52,163 bases of DNA from Candidatus Aminicenantota bacterium (GTDB taxonomy: Bacteria; Acidobacteriota; Aminicenantia; Aminicenantales; Aminicenantaceae), in assembly GCA_030603565.1 (NCBI GenBank), contig JAUVXM010000011.1, positions 1 to 52,163 on the forward strand, written 5' to 3'. Shown in pieces: positions 41,821 to 49,253 of the stretch. A program made the position numbers and the translations under genes. How positions within the stretch are numbered: position 1 is the stretch's first letter; each line of letters begins with the position of its first letter. The notes beneath the pieces are model-generated. The model did not search any database. It was not told the origin of the DNA and worked only from the letters and a program-made list of their open reading frames with translations.

Positions 41821-43443
41821 ATGAGAGCAAAAATAAAGAGTATCTTGACTTTGGGATTGTGTTTATGTGTTTTTATGCTTAGTGTAAATGCATCCCCGGT
41901 TTTAGTTGATGAAAAGGGAATAGAGGATATAACAAAAAAAGTCTTTCCCTCAGTAGTTAAAGTCGAAGCTGTAAATGGAATGAGGAAAGTGGCGACCGGA
42001 GTCGTTATTGACAAAAAGGGGTACATTGTCACAACCGCGCTTATATCTCCCCGCAACGAAGATATTTTTGTTATCGATATAAACGGAGAGAAAGTAAAAG
42101 CTGAGTTTCTCGGTATGGATCCTGTGACCCATTTAGCTGTAGTTAAAGCAGAAGGTAAAAAATGGACTGCTATTGATTGGGGTGACAGCGGGGACCTTTC
42201 GCCTGGTTCCTGGGTGGGAGTTGTCAGTATTTCTCCGGAAAATACAGCAGCTGTAACCCAGGGGATTGTCAGCTCTATAAGCCCAGAAAGTGTGCGTCTG
42301 AATGTCTGGGTAGTTCCAGGTTCAAGCGGAAGCCCTGTTATTGATAAAAAAGGGCGTTTGGTGGGGCTGGTGCGCGGCACCTATAATGATAATGTGGTTA
42401 TTGAGATCGGAGGAAAAGTGATCGCCAGTAAGAGTTATTCCTTTAGCCGGGAAGAGTCGCCCTCCTCAGCTCTGGCAGTGGCCATTCCTGTCAATTTAGT
42501 AAAAAAGGTATCCAAAGAAATCAAGGAAAAGGGCAAAGTTCAAAGAGGCTGGCTGGGAGTTTATATCGGAGAAAATGAAGATAGCGAAGTAGCAGTCATT
42601 GAGGTCGAAAAAGACTCTCCCGCTGATACTGCCGGCCTTAAAAAAGATGATATTGTCCTGAAATTCGAAAATATAGAAGTAACCGGCAGTAAAATGCTAA
42701 GGGATAAGATCAGGAAACAGAAACCCGGGGATAAAGTTGCGGTCGTTGTAGATAGAAATGGAAAAGAAAAGAAGATTACGGTAACGCTGGGTGAATATTC
42801 AGAAGCTAATATCATTCATGAGTTTGAATCAAGCTTCCCCAGACTTTTTCCTTCTGAGCCGTTTAAGATGCTACCTAAGGATTTTAAGTTCGAAGTGCTT
42901 CCAAGAGTTCAGAAGCCTTTTCTCCAATTTTGGGGGGAACGGAAATATATCGGTGTATCTCTGCAGGAGTTAAATCCGGAGTTAGCAGAATATTTCGGTG
43001 TGGAAGAAGGTTCTGGTTTGCTTGTGACCAAGGTCACAAAAGACAGCCCTGCAGCTGAGGCCGGTCTTAAAGTAGGCGATGTTATCGTCTCTGCAGAAGG
43101 GAAAAAAGTAAATAAAGCAGACAAACTCAGCAATATAATCCAGGAAAAAGAAAAGGGAGAGGTTTTAAAACTTCAAATAATTAGAGATAAAAAGAAGCGG
43201 ACTATTGAAGTAAAAGTGGAAGAAGATGAAGCAGAAGGAGTTAAATTCTCTCTGGAGAGGAGCAAGCAATATTTTGAAAAGGCTGAAAAAATGTTGAAGG
43301 AGTATCAAAAGAAAGCTGAGGCTAAATATAAGAATATTGAAAAAATTTATGAAGAGAATAAAAATAAATCTGATGCTAAATACAAAAGTGCTGAAAGAAT
43401 GTACAAAAAATTTATTACGCGGTATCGGTGCATAAAAGTATAG
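41821..43443 (+). CDS. HtrA/Deg-like protein with two PDZ domains and a degenerate catalytic triad
   Basis: A 540-residue exported protein. Residues 1-25 are a signal peptide. The trypsin-like domain (about 30-215) aligns with DegP. The usual TNNHVV is here TTALIS, so the catalytic His is Leu74. The usual SDIALIQ is here THLAVVK, so the catalytic Asp is His104. The nucleophile Ser169 is kept in PGSSGSP. Two PDZ domains follow (about 235-325 and 370-465), then a Lys/Glu-rich coiled coil. It should therefore not be an ordinary protease. I chose ATG at 41821 because AAGGAGG is 10 bases upstream; the ATG at 41812 is only one base from it. It ends at a strong terminator. Confidence 0.9.
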   Translation: MRAKIKSILTLGLCLCVFMLSVNASPVLVDEKGIEDITKKVFPSVVKVEAVNGMRKVATGVVIDKKGYIVTTALISPRNEDIFVIDINGEKVKAEFLGMDPVTHLAVVKAEGKKWTAIDWGDSGDLSPGSWVGVVSISPENTAAVTQGIVSSISPESVRLNVWVVPGSSGSPVIDKKGRLVGLVRGTYNDNVVIEIGGKVIASKSYSFSREESPSSALAVAIPVNLVKKVSKEIKEKGKVQRGWLGVYIGENEDSEVAVIEVEKDSPADTAGLKKDDIVLKFENIEVTGSKMLRDKIRKQKPGDKVAVVVDRNGKEKKITVTLGEYSEANIIHEFESSFPRLFPSEPFKMLPKDFKFEVLPRVQKPFLQFWGERKYIGVSLQELNPELAEYFGVEEGSGLLVTKVTKDSPAAEAGLKVGDVIVSAEGKKVNKADKLSNIIQEKEKGEVLKLQIIRDKKKRTIEVKVEEDEAEGVKFSLERSKQYFEKAEKMLKEYQKKAEAKYKNIEKIYEENKNKSDAKYKSAERMYKKFITRYRCIKV

Positions 43444-43469
43444 ACTTGCTTTTGTGCCCATTTCTCATA

Positions 43470-43501
43470 GAGGGAGGCATTAAATGCCTCCCTCTTTTTT
43501 T
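43470..43501. terminator. Bidirectional intrinsic terminator between HtrA-like and trmH
   Basis: GAGGGAGGCAT (43470-43480), loop TAA and ATGCCTCCCTC (43484-43494) give a perfect 11-bp stem followed by seven T. On the other strand the trmH stop codon lies in the loop, so the last codons of trmH are part of the stem. Confidence 0.9.
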
Positions 43502-44085
43502 ATATCCGGCGTTAAAAATCTGTTCCTAAAAAAGGCAAAATCTTCAGGGGAAAGGCGCATCTTTCCATAATACCCTTTTTCCATCCTCTGTTTAACAGCC
43601 TCATAAAGGATAATCCCGGCTGAAACTGAAAGGTTGAGGCTTTGGGCCATGCCGAACATGGGAATTTTGATAATATAATCCGCCTGCGAGCAGGCTTCTT
43701 CTGAAATCCCCTGGAACTCATTTCCCAAAACTATGGCAATAGGTTGAGTATAGTCCAGGGAGGTGAAGGAAACTGCATCTTTTTTTAAATGAGTAGCAGC
43801 AATTTTAAACCCTTTAGCTTTTAACTTCCTGAAACATTTATTTACAGAAGAATATAGGGAAAAATTAAGCCATTTATCCGCCCGGGTGGATATGGCTTCA
43901 TTCACCGGGAAGGGTTCAGGTTCTGCAGAAATTACATCTATATGGAGTACTCCGGCAGCATCACAGGTTCTAACCACAGCACTGGCATTGTGGGTGTTAG
44001 TAACCTCTTCTAAAACCACTCTTAGGTCTGGTTGGCGCAGAGAGAGAAGCTTTTCTACTTTTTTAATCCTTGCTTTTGTGGGCAT
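43480..44085 (-). CDS. trmH: tRNA (guanosine-2'-O-)-methyltransferase TrmH (SpoU family)
   Basis: A 201-residue SPOUT methyltransferase of the TrmH type that methylates G18 in the tRNA D loop. Seen: LRVVLEEVTNTHNASAVVRT, the knot region IAIVLGNEFQGISEEA (motif 2) and IPMFGMAQSLNLSVSAGIIL (motif 3). The end DIKKEGGI is encoded inside the terminator stem. A purine-rich site lies upstream of the ATG. It shares a strand with the ICMT-like and heptose genes but starts 17 bases after them. Confidence 0.93.
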   Translation of the reverse strand: MPTKARIKKVEKLLSLRQPDLRVVLEEVTNTHNASAVVRTCDAAGVLHIDVISAEPEPFPVNEAISTRADKWLNFSLYSSVNKCFRKLKAKGFKIAATHLKKDAVSFTSLDYTQPIAIVLGNEFQGISEEACSQADYIIKIPMFGMAQSLNLSVSAGIILYEAVKQRMEKGYYGKMRLSPEDFAFFRNRFLTPDIKKEGGI

Positions 44086-44101
44086 AAATGTTAAATCCTC
44101 T

Positions 44102-44653
44102 TTAAAATAGGATCATTTTTAGAAAAAGGATAACCCAGAATATTATTCCCCATATCAGCGTGCGTATCTCCTTGTTTTTTTTATAAAGGGCCCAGTCAAA
44201 ATTAATATCAGGAGCTTTAGCATAAGGCTTAAAGCTAGGGATAAAGAGAGGGACCTTCCGGCTGTATTCTTTATATTCTTGTGGAAAAAGTTGTTTCATT
44301 TTGTTTTTCTCTTTGATAATGACAACAGGGTAAAATTTAAGGAAGTAGGCAATAAAAATTGCAAAGACCCACCATGATCTGGCTCCAGCTACAATCCCGA
44401 TTCCGATTATGAGGTTCCCAAGGTAGAGCGGGTTTCTCGTGTATTTATAGGGGCCAGAGACAGCTAGACGTTTTTCTTTTTTAAGATGACCACAGGCCCA
44501 GCCCCGCAAAAGAAGGCCAAGAATTACAAATCCTATGCCGGAAAGCAAAGAATATATATTAGGTTTTGCCAGAATAACAGCCAGAATAATACTTATAAAA
44601 TGACCGCGAACTCTCCATCTAGAGATAATATCGGTTGGTTTCATTTTACTCAA
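44102..44653 (-). CDS. Isoprenylcysteine carboxyl methyltransferase (ICMT)-family membrane protein
   Basis: A 183-residue integral membrane methyltransferase of the ICMT/phospholipid-methyltransferase type. Seen: four to five hydrophobic helices, the SAM-binding signature VSGPYKYTRNPLYLGNLIIG, and the following KEKNKMKQLFPQEYKEYSRK with the typical EEYxxY-like pattern. Bacteria do not have prenylated CaaX proteins in the usual sense, so the substrate is unknown, perhaps a lipid. The start may be TTG at 44653 (GGAG four bases upstream, overlap with the heptosyltransferase stop) or ATG at 44644. Confidence 0.85.
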   Translation of the reverse strand: MSKMKPTDIISRWRVRGHFISIILAVILAKPNIYSLLSGIGFVILGLLLRGWACGHLKKEKRLAVSGPYKYTRNPLYLGNLIIGIGIVAGARSWWVFAIFIAYFLKFYPVVIIKEKNKMKQLFPQEYKEYSRKVPLFIPSFKPYAKAPDINFDWALYKKNKEIRTLIWGIIFWVILFLKMILF

Positions 44654-45674
44654 TTTTCTCCAATACTTGTATACATAGTTCTGCGATACTCTCAGGTTTG
44701 AGGATTTTAAGGCACTTGAGGTCAGAGCATTTTCTTTTATAACAATGACTGCAGTCTAATTCCTCAAAGGCTACTTTATCTGAGTCCTTAAATGGTCCAT
44801 TCCGTCCAGGGGTAGTCGGCCCGAAAATGCCTACAACAGGGCGCGATAGGGCACAGGCAGCCTGGAGCGCAAAAGTGTCTCCGCTGACAACCAGGGAAGC
44901 TTCATGTACAAGGGCTATCACTTCTGCAAGGGAAAGAGAAGGGGAGAGAGGCACGCCGGTTGTTTTAGCGATTTCCCTGGCCAATTTTTTTTCAACTTCA
45001 TTTCCCCAGAGGAGCAAAGGAAAAATTTGGTTTGAATTTATTTTTTTTATCACAAGACTCCATTTTTCCGGAAACCAGCGTTTGCTCTCCCAGGCGGCTC
45101 CGACATTAATAATGACCAATCTTTTTTGGGAAGAAAACCCGGTTTTTGTCATTTTATTCCGGACAGAATTAAGCAGATTATCGGGAAGCCGCAGAGGAAA
45201 ATCAACTTTGTCTTCTTTGATTCCCAGTAGCTCCAAAAGTTTTAGATTTTTATAGATGACATGAATATTTTCAGAAAATTTTCCCAACTGTTCAGTGTAG
45301 AACAAAGAAGCCAGGGGTTCCCGCAAATTTTTCCGATGGAAGCCGATTCTTTTTTCGGCCTGAGAGAACCAGGCAAAAAGACCTGATTTAATCAGGCCCT
45401 GGAAGTCAAGAACAGTCAGCTCTTTTGCTCTGATCTGGGACTTGATTCGGGATATTTCCTCCCGGAAAGACCTTGAATAAAGTTTCCATCTTTTTGCCCG
45501 GGCAACCACAACCTTATCGATCCCGGGGACAAGGTTTAGGATCTCTTCGCCTTTTTCTTCCACAAGCCAGGTGATATTTGCCTCAGGAAAATGATTTCTT
45601 AGGGCTGAGAATGCAGGGAGAGAATGGATTATATCCCCCAAAGAACTAAGTTTGATAATAAGGTAATTATTCAT
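44646..45674 (-). CDS. Glycosyltransferase family 9 (heptosyltransferase, WaaC-like)
   Basis: A 342-residue GT9 enzyme: YLIIKLSSLGDIIHSLPAFS with the catalytic Asp, WLVEEKGEEILNLVPGIDKV, VINVGAAWESKRWFPEKWSL (the donor-binding region), VSGDTFALQAACALSRPVVG and FGPTTPGRNGPFKD, typical of ADP-heptose:LPS heptosyltransferase I. The two genes upstream make the activated heptose, so it probably adds heptose to Kdo-lipid A. It overlaps the adenylyltransferase gene by 8 bases. Confidence 0.9.
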   Translation of the reverse strand: MNNYLIIKLSSLGDIIHSLPAFSALRNHFPEANITWLVEEKGEEILNLVPGIDKVVVARAKRWKLYSRSFREEISRIKSQIRAKELTVLDFQGLIKSGLFAWFSQAEKRIGFHRKNLREPLASLFYTEQLGKFSENIHVIYKNLKLLELLGIKEDKVDFPLRLPDNLLNSVRNKMTKTGFSSQKRLVIINVGAAWESKRWFPEKWSLVIKKINSNQIFPLLLWGNEVEKKLAREIAKTTGVPLSPSLSLAEVIALVHEASLVVSGDTFALQAACALSRPVVGIFGPTTPGRNGPFKDSDKVAFEELDCSHCYKRKCSDLKCLKILKPESIAELCIQVLEKIE

Positions 45675-46149
45675 TATTTGTTTTTAATGATATTTTCTTG
45701 ACCAGTTTGGAAGCGGATTTGATTTTCGGCCCTCCGGTAATAGCGACCTTCCCTCCGTAACTTTTAACAATATCTTTTTCAGGGACGCTATCTTCCGTAT
45801 AGTCAGAGCCTTTAGCATGAAAGTGTGGTTTTAGGGTGAGTAAAATGTTTTCTACAGTATTTTCTTCAAAAATAGTCACATAATCAACAAAATAAAAAGA
45901 AGAAATGATTTCAGCTCTTTCATTTTCTTTCAGCACAGGCCTGCCTTTGCCTTTAAGCTTTCTTACTGATGAGTCACTATTTAGAGCTACAATCAGGAGA
46001 TCCCCTTTTTTTGCAGCTTCCTTTAAATACCTGATGTGACCGACATGGATCAAGTCAAAGCAGCCATTGGCTAAAACAATAGTCCTTTTTTTCTCTTTTT
46101 CTGTTTGAATTAATCTGGACAGATGATCAAGTGGATAAAATTTGTTCAA
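45667..46149 (-). CDS. rfaE2: D-glycero-beta-D-manno-heptose 1-phosphate adenylyltransferase
   Basis: A 160-residue nucleotidyltransferase: VLANGCFDLIHVGHIRYLKE (HxGH motif), LNSDSSVRKLKGKGRPV, VDYVTIFEENTVENILLTLK, FHAKGSDYTEDSVPEKDIV and the end GGKVAITGGPKIKSASKLVK. This is the C-terminal half of E. coli HldE as a separate protein. It forms the ADP-heptose precursor for LPS core. It starts two bases after the kinase stop. Confidence 0.93.
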   Translation of the reverse strand: MNKFYPLDHLSRLIQTEKEKKRTIVLANGCFDLIHVGHIRYLKEAAKKGDLLIVALNSDSSVRKLKGKGRPVLKENERAEIISSFYFVDYVTIFEENTVENILLTLKPHFHAKGSDYTEDSVPEKDIVKSYGGKVAITGGPKIKSASKLVKKISLKTNNE

Positions 46150-46151
46150 TT

Positions 46152-47180
46152 TCAGTAAACTACAGCCTCCTTTAGCTTTTTTGAAGTCAAGGTGGATGTG
46201 CCTTTTTTCATAACTACAATGCCGCCTGCATAATTGGCGAGACGGGCGGCTTGGGAGAATGTACCTCCTGCTGCCAGGGCAAGAGTGAAAACACTTATGA
46301 CTGTATCCCCAGCTCCTGTTACATCTACTATATCCGTAGGGCCATGCACTGGAATGAACAGGGCCGGTTTAGACTTTTCAAAAAGAACCATTCCTTTTGA
46401 ACCCCGGGTAAGAAGGATAGCTTCTGCTCCTGTTTTTTTAAGCAAACGGGAACCGGTTTGTTTGAGCAGTTCTTTTTTGTCTGAAAGCTTTATCCTCAGA
46501 GCTTCTTCGATCTCAGGCTCATTTGGAGTTGAGACTGTAGTGTATTTAAACGACAGTATCCGGAAGCGTGAGTCAACAGCAATGGGTATGTTTGCTTTTT
46601 TAAAACCGGGGAGAGTTTGATTGTAAATACTTTTTATTATATTAAAATAATTGTAGTCTGAGATAAGAAGAGCATTTATGTTTTTTTGGGCATTATTTAG
46701 GTGTTCTAAGAGTTTTTTTCTAATATTTGTCGTATTTGGGACCTTGCCTTCTTTATCAATCCGCAGGATCTGTTGTTTCCTGGTGTTTTCTTCTCCTGCA
46801 AGGATACGTGTCTTTGAAGGAGTTGAAAATTTATTCTCTCTGATAAGAAAATCAGAGGAGATTTCATTGCTGTTGAGAATTCGGATTATTTCATCTCCCG
46901 CTGAATCTGAGCCTATAACCCCTATAGGGAAGGGGGAAGCACCCAGAGCTTTTAGATTAAGGAGGGAGTTTCCTCCACCTCCCAGGGAAAATTTACGGTT
47001 TTTATAAGAAAGGATAAGAACCGGAGCTTCTCGTGAGATGCGGTTCGTATTTCCATAAAGATATTCATCAAGGATGAAATCACCCCATACTGCGATGCGT
47101 TTATTCTCAAAACGGTCGATTAATTCGCATAAGCGTTTATTTTTTTTGTTCACTGGGCTATTATTAAAACTTTGTATCAA
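46152..47180 (-). CDS. rfaE1: D-glycero-beta-D-manno-heptose-7-phosphate kinase (PfkB/ribokinase fold)
   Basis: A 342-residue ribokinase-type enzyme, the N-terminal half of HldE as a separate protein. Seen: IAVWGDFILDEYLYGNTNRI, LSREAPVLILSYKNRKF-like sequence, SLGGGGNSLLNLKALGASPF, STPSKTRILAGEENTRKQQI, TVSTPNEPEIEEAL, LLTRGSKGMVLF and the catalytic VDVTGAGDTVISVFTLALAA. The first dozen residues before NKKNKRL may not be translated; no clear Shine-Dalgarno is visible. It is the first gene of the LPS heptose unit. Confidence 0.92.
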   Translation of the reverse strand: MIQSFNNSPVNKKNKRLCELIDRFENKRIAVWGDFILDEYLYGNTNRISREAPVLILSYKNRKFSLGGGGNSLLNLKALGASPFPIGVIGSDSAGDEIIRILNSNEISSDFLIRENKFSTPSKTRILAGEENTRKQQILRIDKEGKVPNTTNIRKKLLEHLNNAQKNINALLISDYNYFNIIKSIYNQTLPGFKKANIPIAVDSRFRILSFKYTTVSTPNEPEIEEALRIKLSDKKELLKQTGSRLLKKTGAEAILLTRGSKGMVLFEKSKPALFIPVHGPTDIVDVTGAGDTVISVFTLALAAGGTFSQAARLANYAGGIVVMKKGTSTLTSKKLKEAVVY

Positions 47181-47265
47181 AATTAAAACAAAAAATCAAT
47201 CAATAAAAGGGGATCATCCCCCCTGCCTTGGGGAAAATATAGCGATAAAGAAATACTAGCAATAC

Positions 47266-47300
47266 TTGACATAATGCTTCAAATATGCTATTTTATAGCA
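47266..47300 (+). promoter_or_regulatory. hipBA promoter and palindromic operator
   Basis: TTGACA (47266-47271), a 17-base spacer and TATTTT (47289-47294) form a promoter. The palindrome TGCTATTTTATAGCA (47286-47300) lies over the -10 box and is a good candidate for the HipB binding site, which would give autorepression. Confidence 0.65.
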
Positions 47301-47336
47301 ATAAAACAGGTTAAAGCATCATAAGCGAGGCGTAAT

Positions 47337-47681
47337 ATGATTAATAATGAGATGTCAGATAAAGCAATTCTAAAAGAACTTGGATTACGGATTTCTAGAT
47401 ATCGATTAAACAAAAATTTGACACAAGAAGCATTAGCAACTGAAGCTGGTGTTTCAAGATCAGCAGTACAACGTGCTGAAATAGGGACAAGCATCCAATT
47501 ATTTAAATTGATACGTGTTTTGCGAGCATTAAACTTAGTTGAAAATTTAGAATCCTTTCTTCCAGAACCAGCTGTAAGTCCTATTCAACAACTGAAAATG
47601 AAAGGAAAAATAAGGAAACGTGCTAGGCTTTCGAAAAAGAAGAATAAAAGAACAGATTGGCACTGGGGAGATGAAGAATGA
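47337..47681 (+). CDS. hipB: HipB-like XRE-family antitoxin
   Basis: A 114-residue protein. Residues about 14-70 are a Cro/CI-type helix-turn-helix (GLRISRYRLNKNLTQEALAT, EAGVSRSAVQRAEIG). The tail is basic with many Lys and Arg and a final TDWHWGDEE, in which Trp is near the end as in HipB tails that reach into HipA. It overlaps hipA by 4 bases. The sequence is more AT-rich than its neighbours, which points to transfer. Confidence 0.9.
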   Translation: MINNEMSDKAILKELGLRISRYRLNKNLTQEALATEAGVSRSAVQRAEIGTSIQLFKLIRVLRALNLVENLESFLPEPAVSPIQQLKMKGKIRKRARLSKKKNKRTDWHWGDEE

Positions 47682-48973
47682 TTACTGCGGAAGTAAGCTT
47701 GTGGGGAAAAAAAATAGCTGCTGTTGCCTGGGATGGCGAAAAGAATATTGCTAATTTTGAATATGAACCTTCATTCATACAGATAGGGATTGAGATTTCA
47801 CCAATTACTATGCCATTATCTTCCCAAATTTATTCTTTTAGCGCATTAGCACCAGATACGTTTCGTGGGCTTCCCGGATTATTAGCAGATTCTTTGCCTG
47901 ATAAATTTGGGAATGCCTTAATTGATGCTTGGTTAGCAAAAGAGGGGAGATTACCAGAAAGTTTTAATTCAGTAGAGCGTCTTTGTTATATTGGAAAGCG
48001 AGGCATGGGAGCACTTGAGTTTAAACAAGCAACAGGGCCGGCTTATGGCTCATCAAAAAAAATTGATATTGAATCTTTAGTTGAGTTAGCAAGCGAAATT
48101 CTTTCAAAAAGAAAGTCCCTTAGAACTTCTTTTTCTGTTCCCAAAAGAAACCAAGCAATGAAAGATATTATCAGAGTAGGAACTTCTGCAGGTGGAGCTA
48201 GGGCAAAAGCAATTATTGCCTGGAATCCTGAAACTCAAGAAGTCCGATCTGGGCAGATTAAAGCTGGAACCGGATTTTCGTATTGGATATTGAAATTTGA
48301 TGGAGTATCTGGAAATGTCGATAAAGATATAGAAGAAATAAAAGATTATGGACTTATTGAATATGCATATTATCAGATGGCATTAGAAGCGGGAATACAA
48401 ATAAACGAATGTAGGTTATTGCAGGAAAATAGTAGAAGTCATTTTATGACAAAGAGATTTGATCGGACAGATAAATACGAAAAAATACATATGCAATCTT
48501 TAGGTGCAATAGCACATTATGATTTTAATCAGGCTGGAGCATATTCATATGAACAAGCTATTCAGGTTATGAGAAAGTTAAAATTACCTATGAGTGAAAT
48601 AGAGGAACAATTTCGACGTATTGTTTTTAATATTATTGCCAGAAATCAGGATGATCACGTTAAAAATATTGCATTTTTAATGAATAAATTGGGTAAATGG
48701 AAACTTTCTCCAGCATTTGATGTTATTTACAGTTATAATCCGACTGGTATCTGGACTAATAGACATCAAATGTCTATGAATGGAAAGAGGGATAAATTTA
48801 ATAAAATTGATTTTATTGATTTTGCCAAGACAGCATCAATAAAAAAAGAAAAAGCAGAAGAAATTGTTTCTCAAGTACAAAACGCTGTATTAAAGTGGTC
48901 AACGCATGCTAAAAATGCAAATATTCAAAATGATACAATCAGGAAAATAGCTGCAACTTTTCGAAAGATATAG
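47678..48973 (+). CDS. hipA: HipA-type serine/threonine kinase toxin
   Basis: A 431-residue HipA kinase. The N-terminal subdomain is SLWGKKIAAVAWDGEKNIAN followed by PDTFRGLPGLLADSLPDKFG. Later motifs are the loop RVGTSAGGARAKAIIAWNPE, YWILKFDGVS (ATP-binding Lys), FMTKRFDRTD, the catalytic NQDDHVKNIAFL (Asp326, His327, Asn330) and SPAFDVIYSYN (metal-binding Asp). E. coli HipA phosphorylates glutamyl-tRNA synthetase and causes persistence; the target of this group could differ. All key residues are present, so it is probably active. It overlaps hipB by 4 bases. Confidence 0.93.
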   Translation: MITAEVSLWGKKIAAVAWDGEKNIANFEYEPSFIQIGIEISPITMPLSSQIYSFSALAPDTFRGLPGLLADSLPDKFGNALIDAWLAKEGRLPESFNSVERLCYIGKRGMGALEFKQATGPAYGSSKKIDIESLVELASEILSKRKSLRTSFSVPKRNQAMKDIIRVGTSAGGARAKAIIAWNPETQEVRSGQIKAGTGFSYWILKFDGVSGNVDKDIEEIKDYGLIEYAYYQMALEAGIQINECRLLQENSRSHFMTKRFDRTDKYEKIHMQSLGAIAHYDFNQAGAYSYEQAIQVMRKLKLPMSEIEEQFRRIVFNIIARNQDDHVKNIAFLMNKLGKWKLSPAFDVIYSYNPTGIWTNRHQMSMNGKRDKFNKIDFIDFAKTASIKKEKAEEIVSQVQNAVLKWSTHAKNANIQNDTIRKIAATFRKI

Positions 48974-49058
48974 CTATTTTCAGCATCTCATGTTTTTAAT
49001 GTCGGCCTAGAGCCTCCGGATTTGCGCTATTGCACAAATTCTGCTGCATTGTGTTTTT

Positions 49059-49091
49059 CTTCGCGCAGCGAAGTGATGATGGGTTGATTAA
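49059..49091 (+). repeat. Repeat E copy 3
   Basis: CTTCGC-GCA-GCGAAG stem (49059-49073) followed by TGATGATGGGTTGATTAA. It touches repeat B copy 2. The 48974-49058 stretch before it shows nothing clear. Confidence 0.65.
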
Positions 49092-49098
49092 TAGAGCT

Positions 49099-49253
49099 GG
49101 CCTGGATATGGGTAAATCCCGCAGAAAGCCATCCGGAACAACGCGGGCATGGTTCCTCGAGAGAATCTCGAGGAGAGCGTTGTGAGGACAGGAAGGGATT
49201 TCCCGGCTGGGGGAAATCCCTGTCTTTCATAGGGACTTACCCGTATCCAGGCC
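49099..49253 (+). repeat. Repeat B copy 2 (two-hairpin palindromic element)
   Basis: The ends GGCCTGGATATGGGTAAATC and GACTTACCCGTATCCAGGCC pair almost completely. The inside equals copy 1 (10834-10987) with few changes, including the CCTCGAGA/TCTCGAGG hairpin. Differences in the ends (ATATGGG here, ATACTGG in copy 1) are matched on the opposite arm, so the stem is preserved. The RNA-methyltransferase stop codon follows with no gap. Confidence 0.85.
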
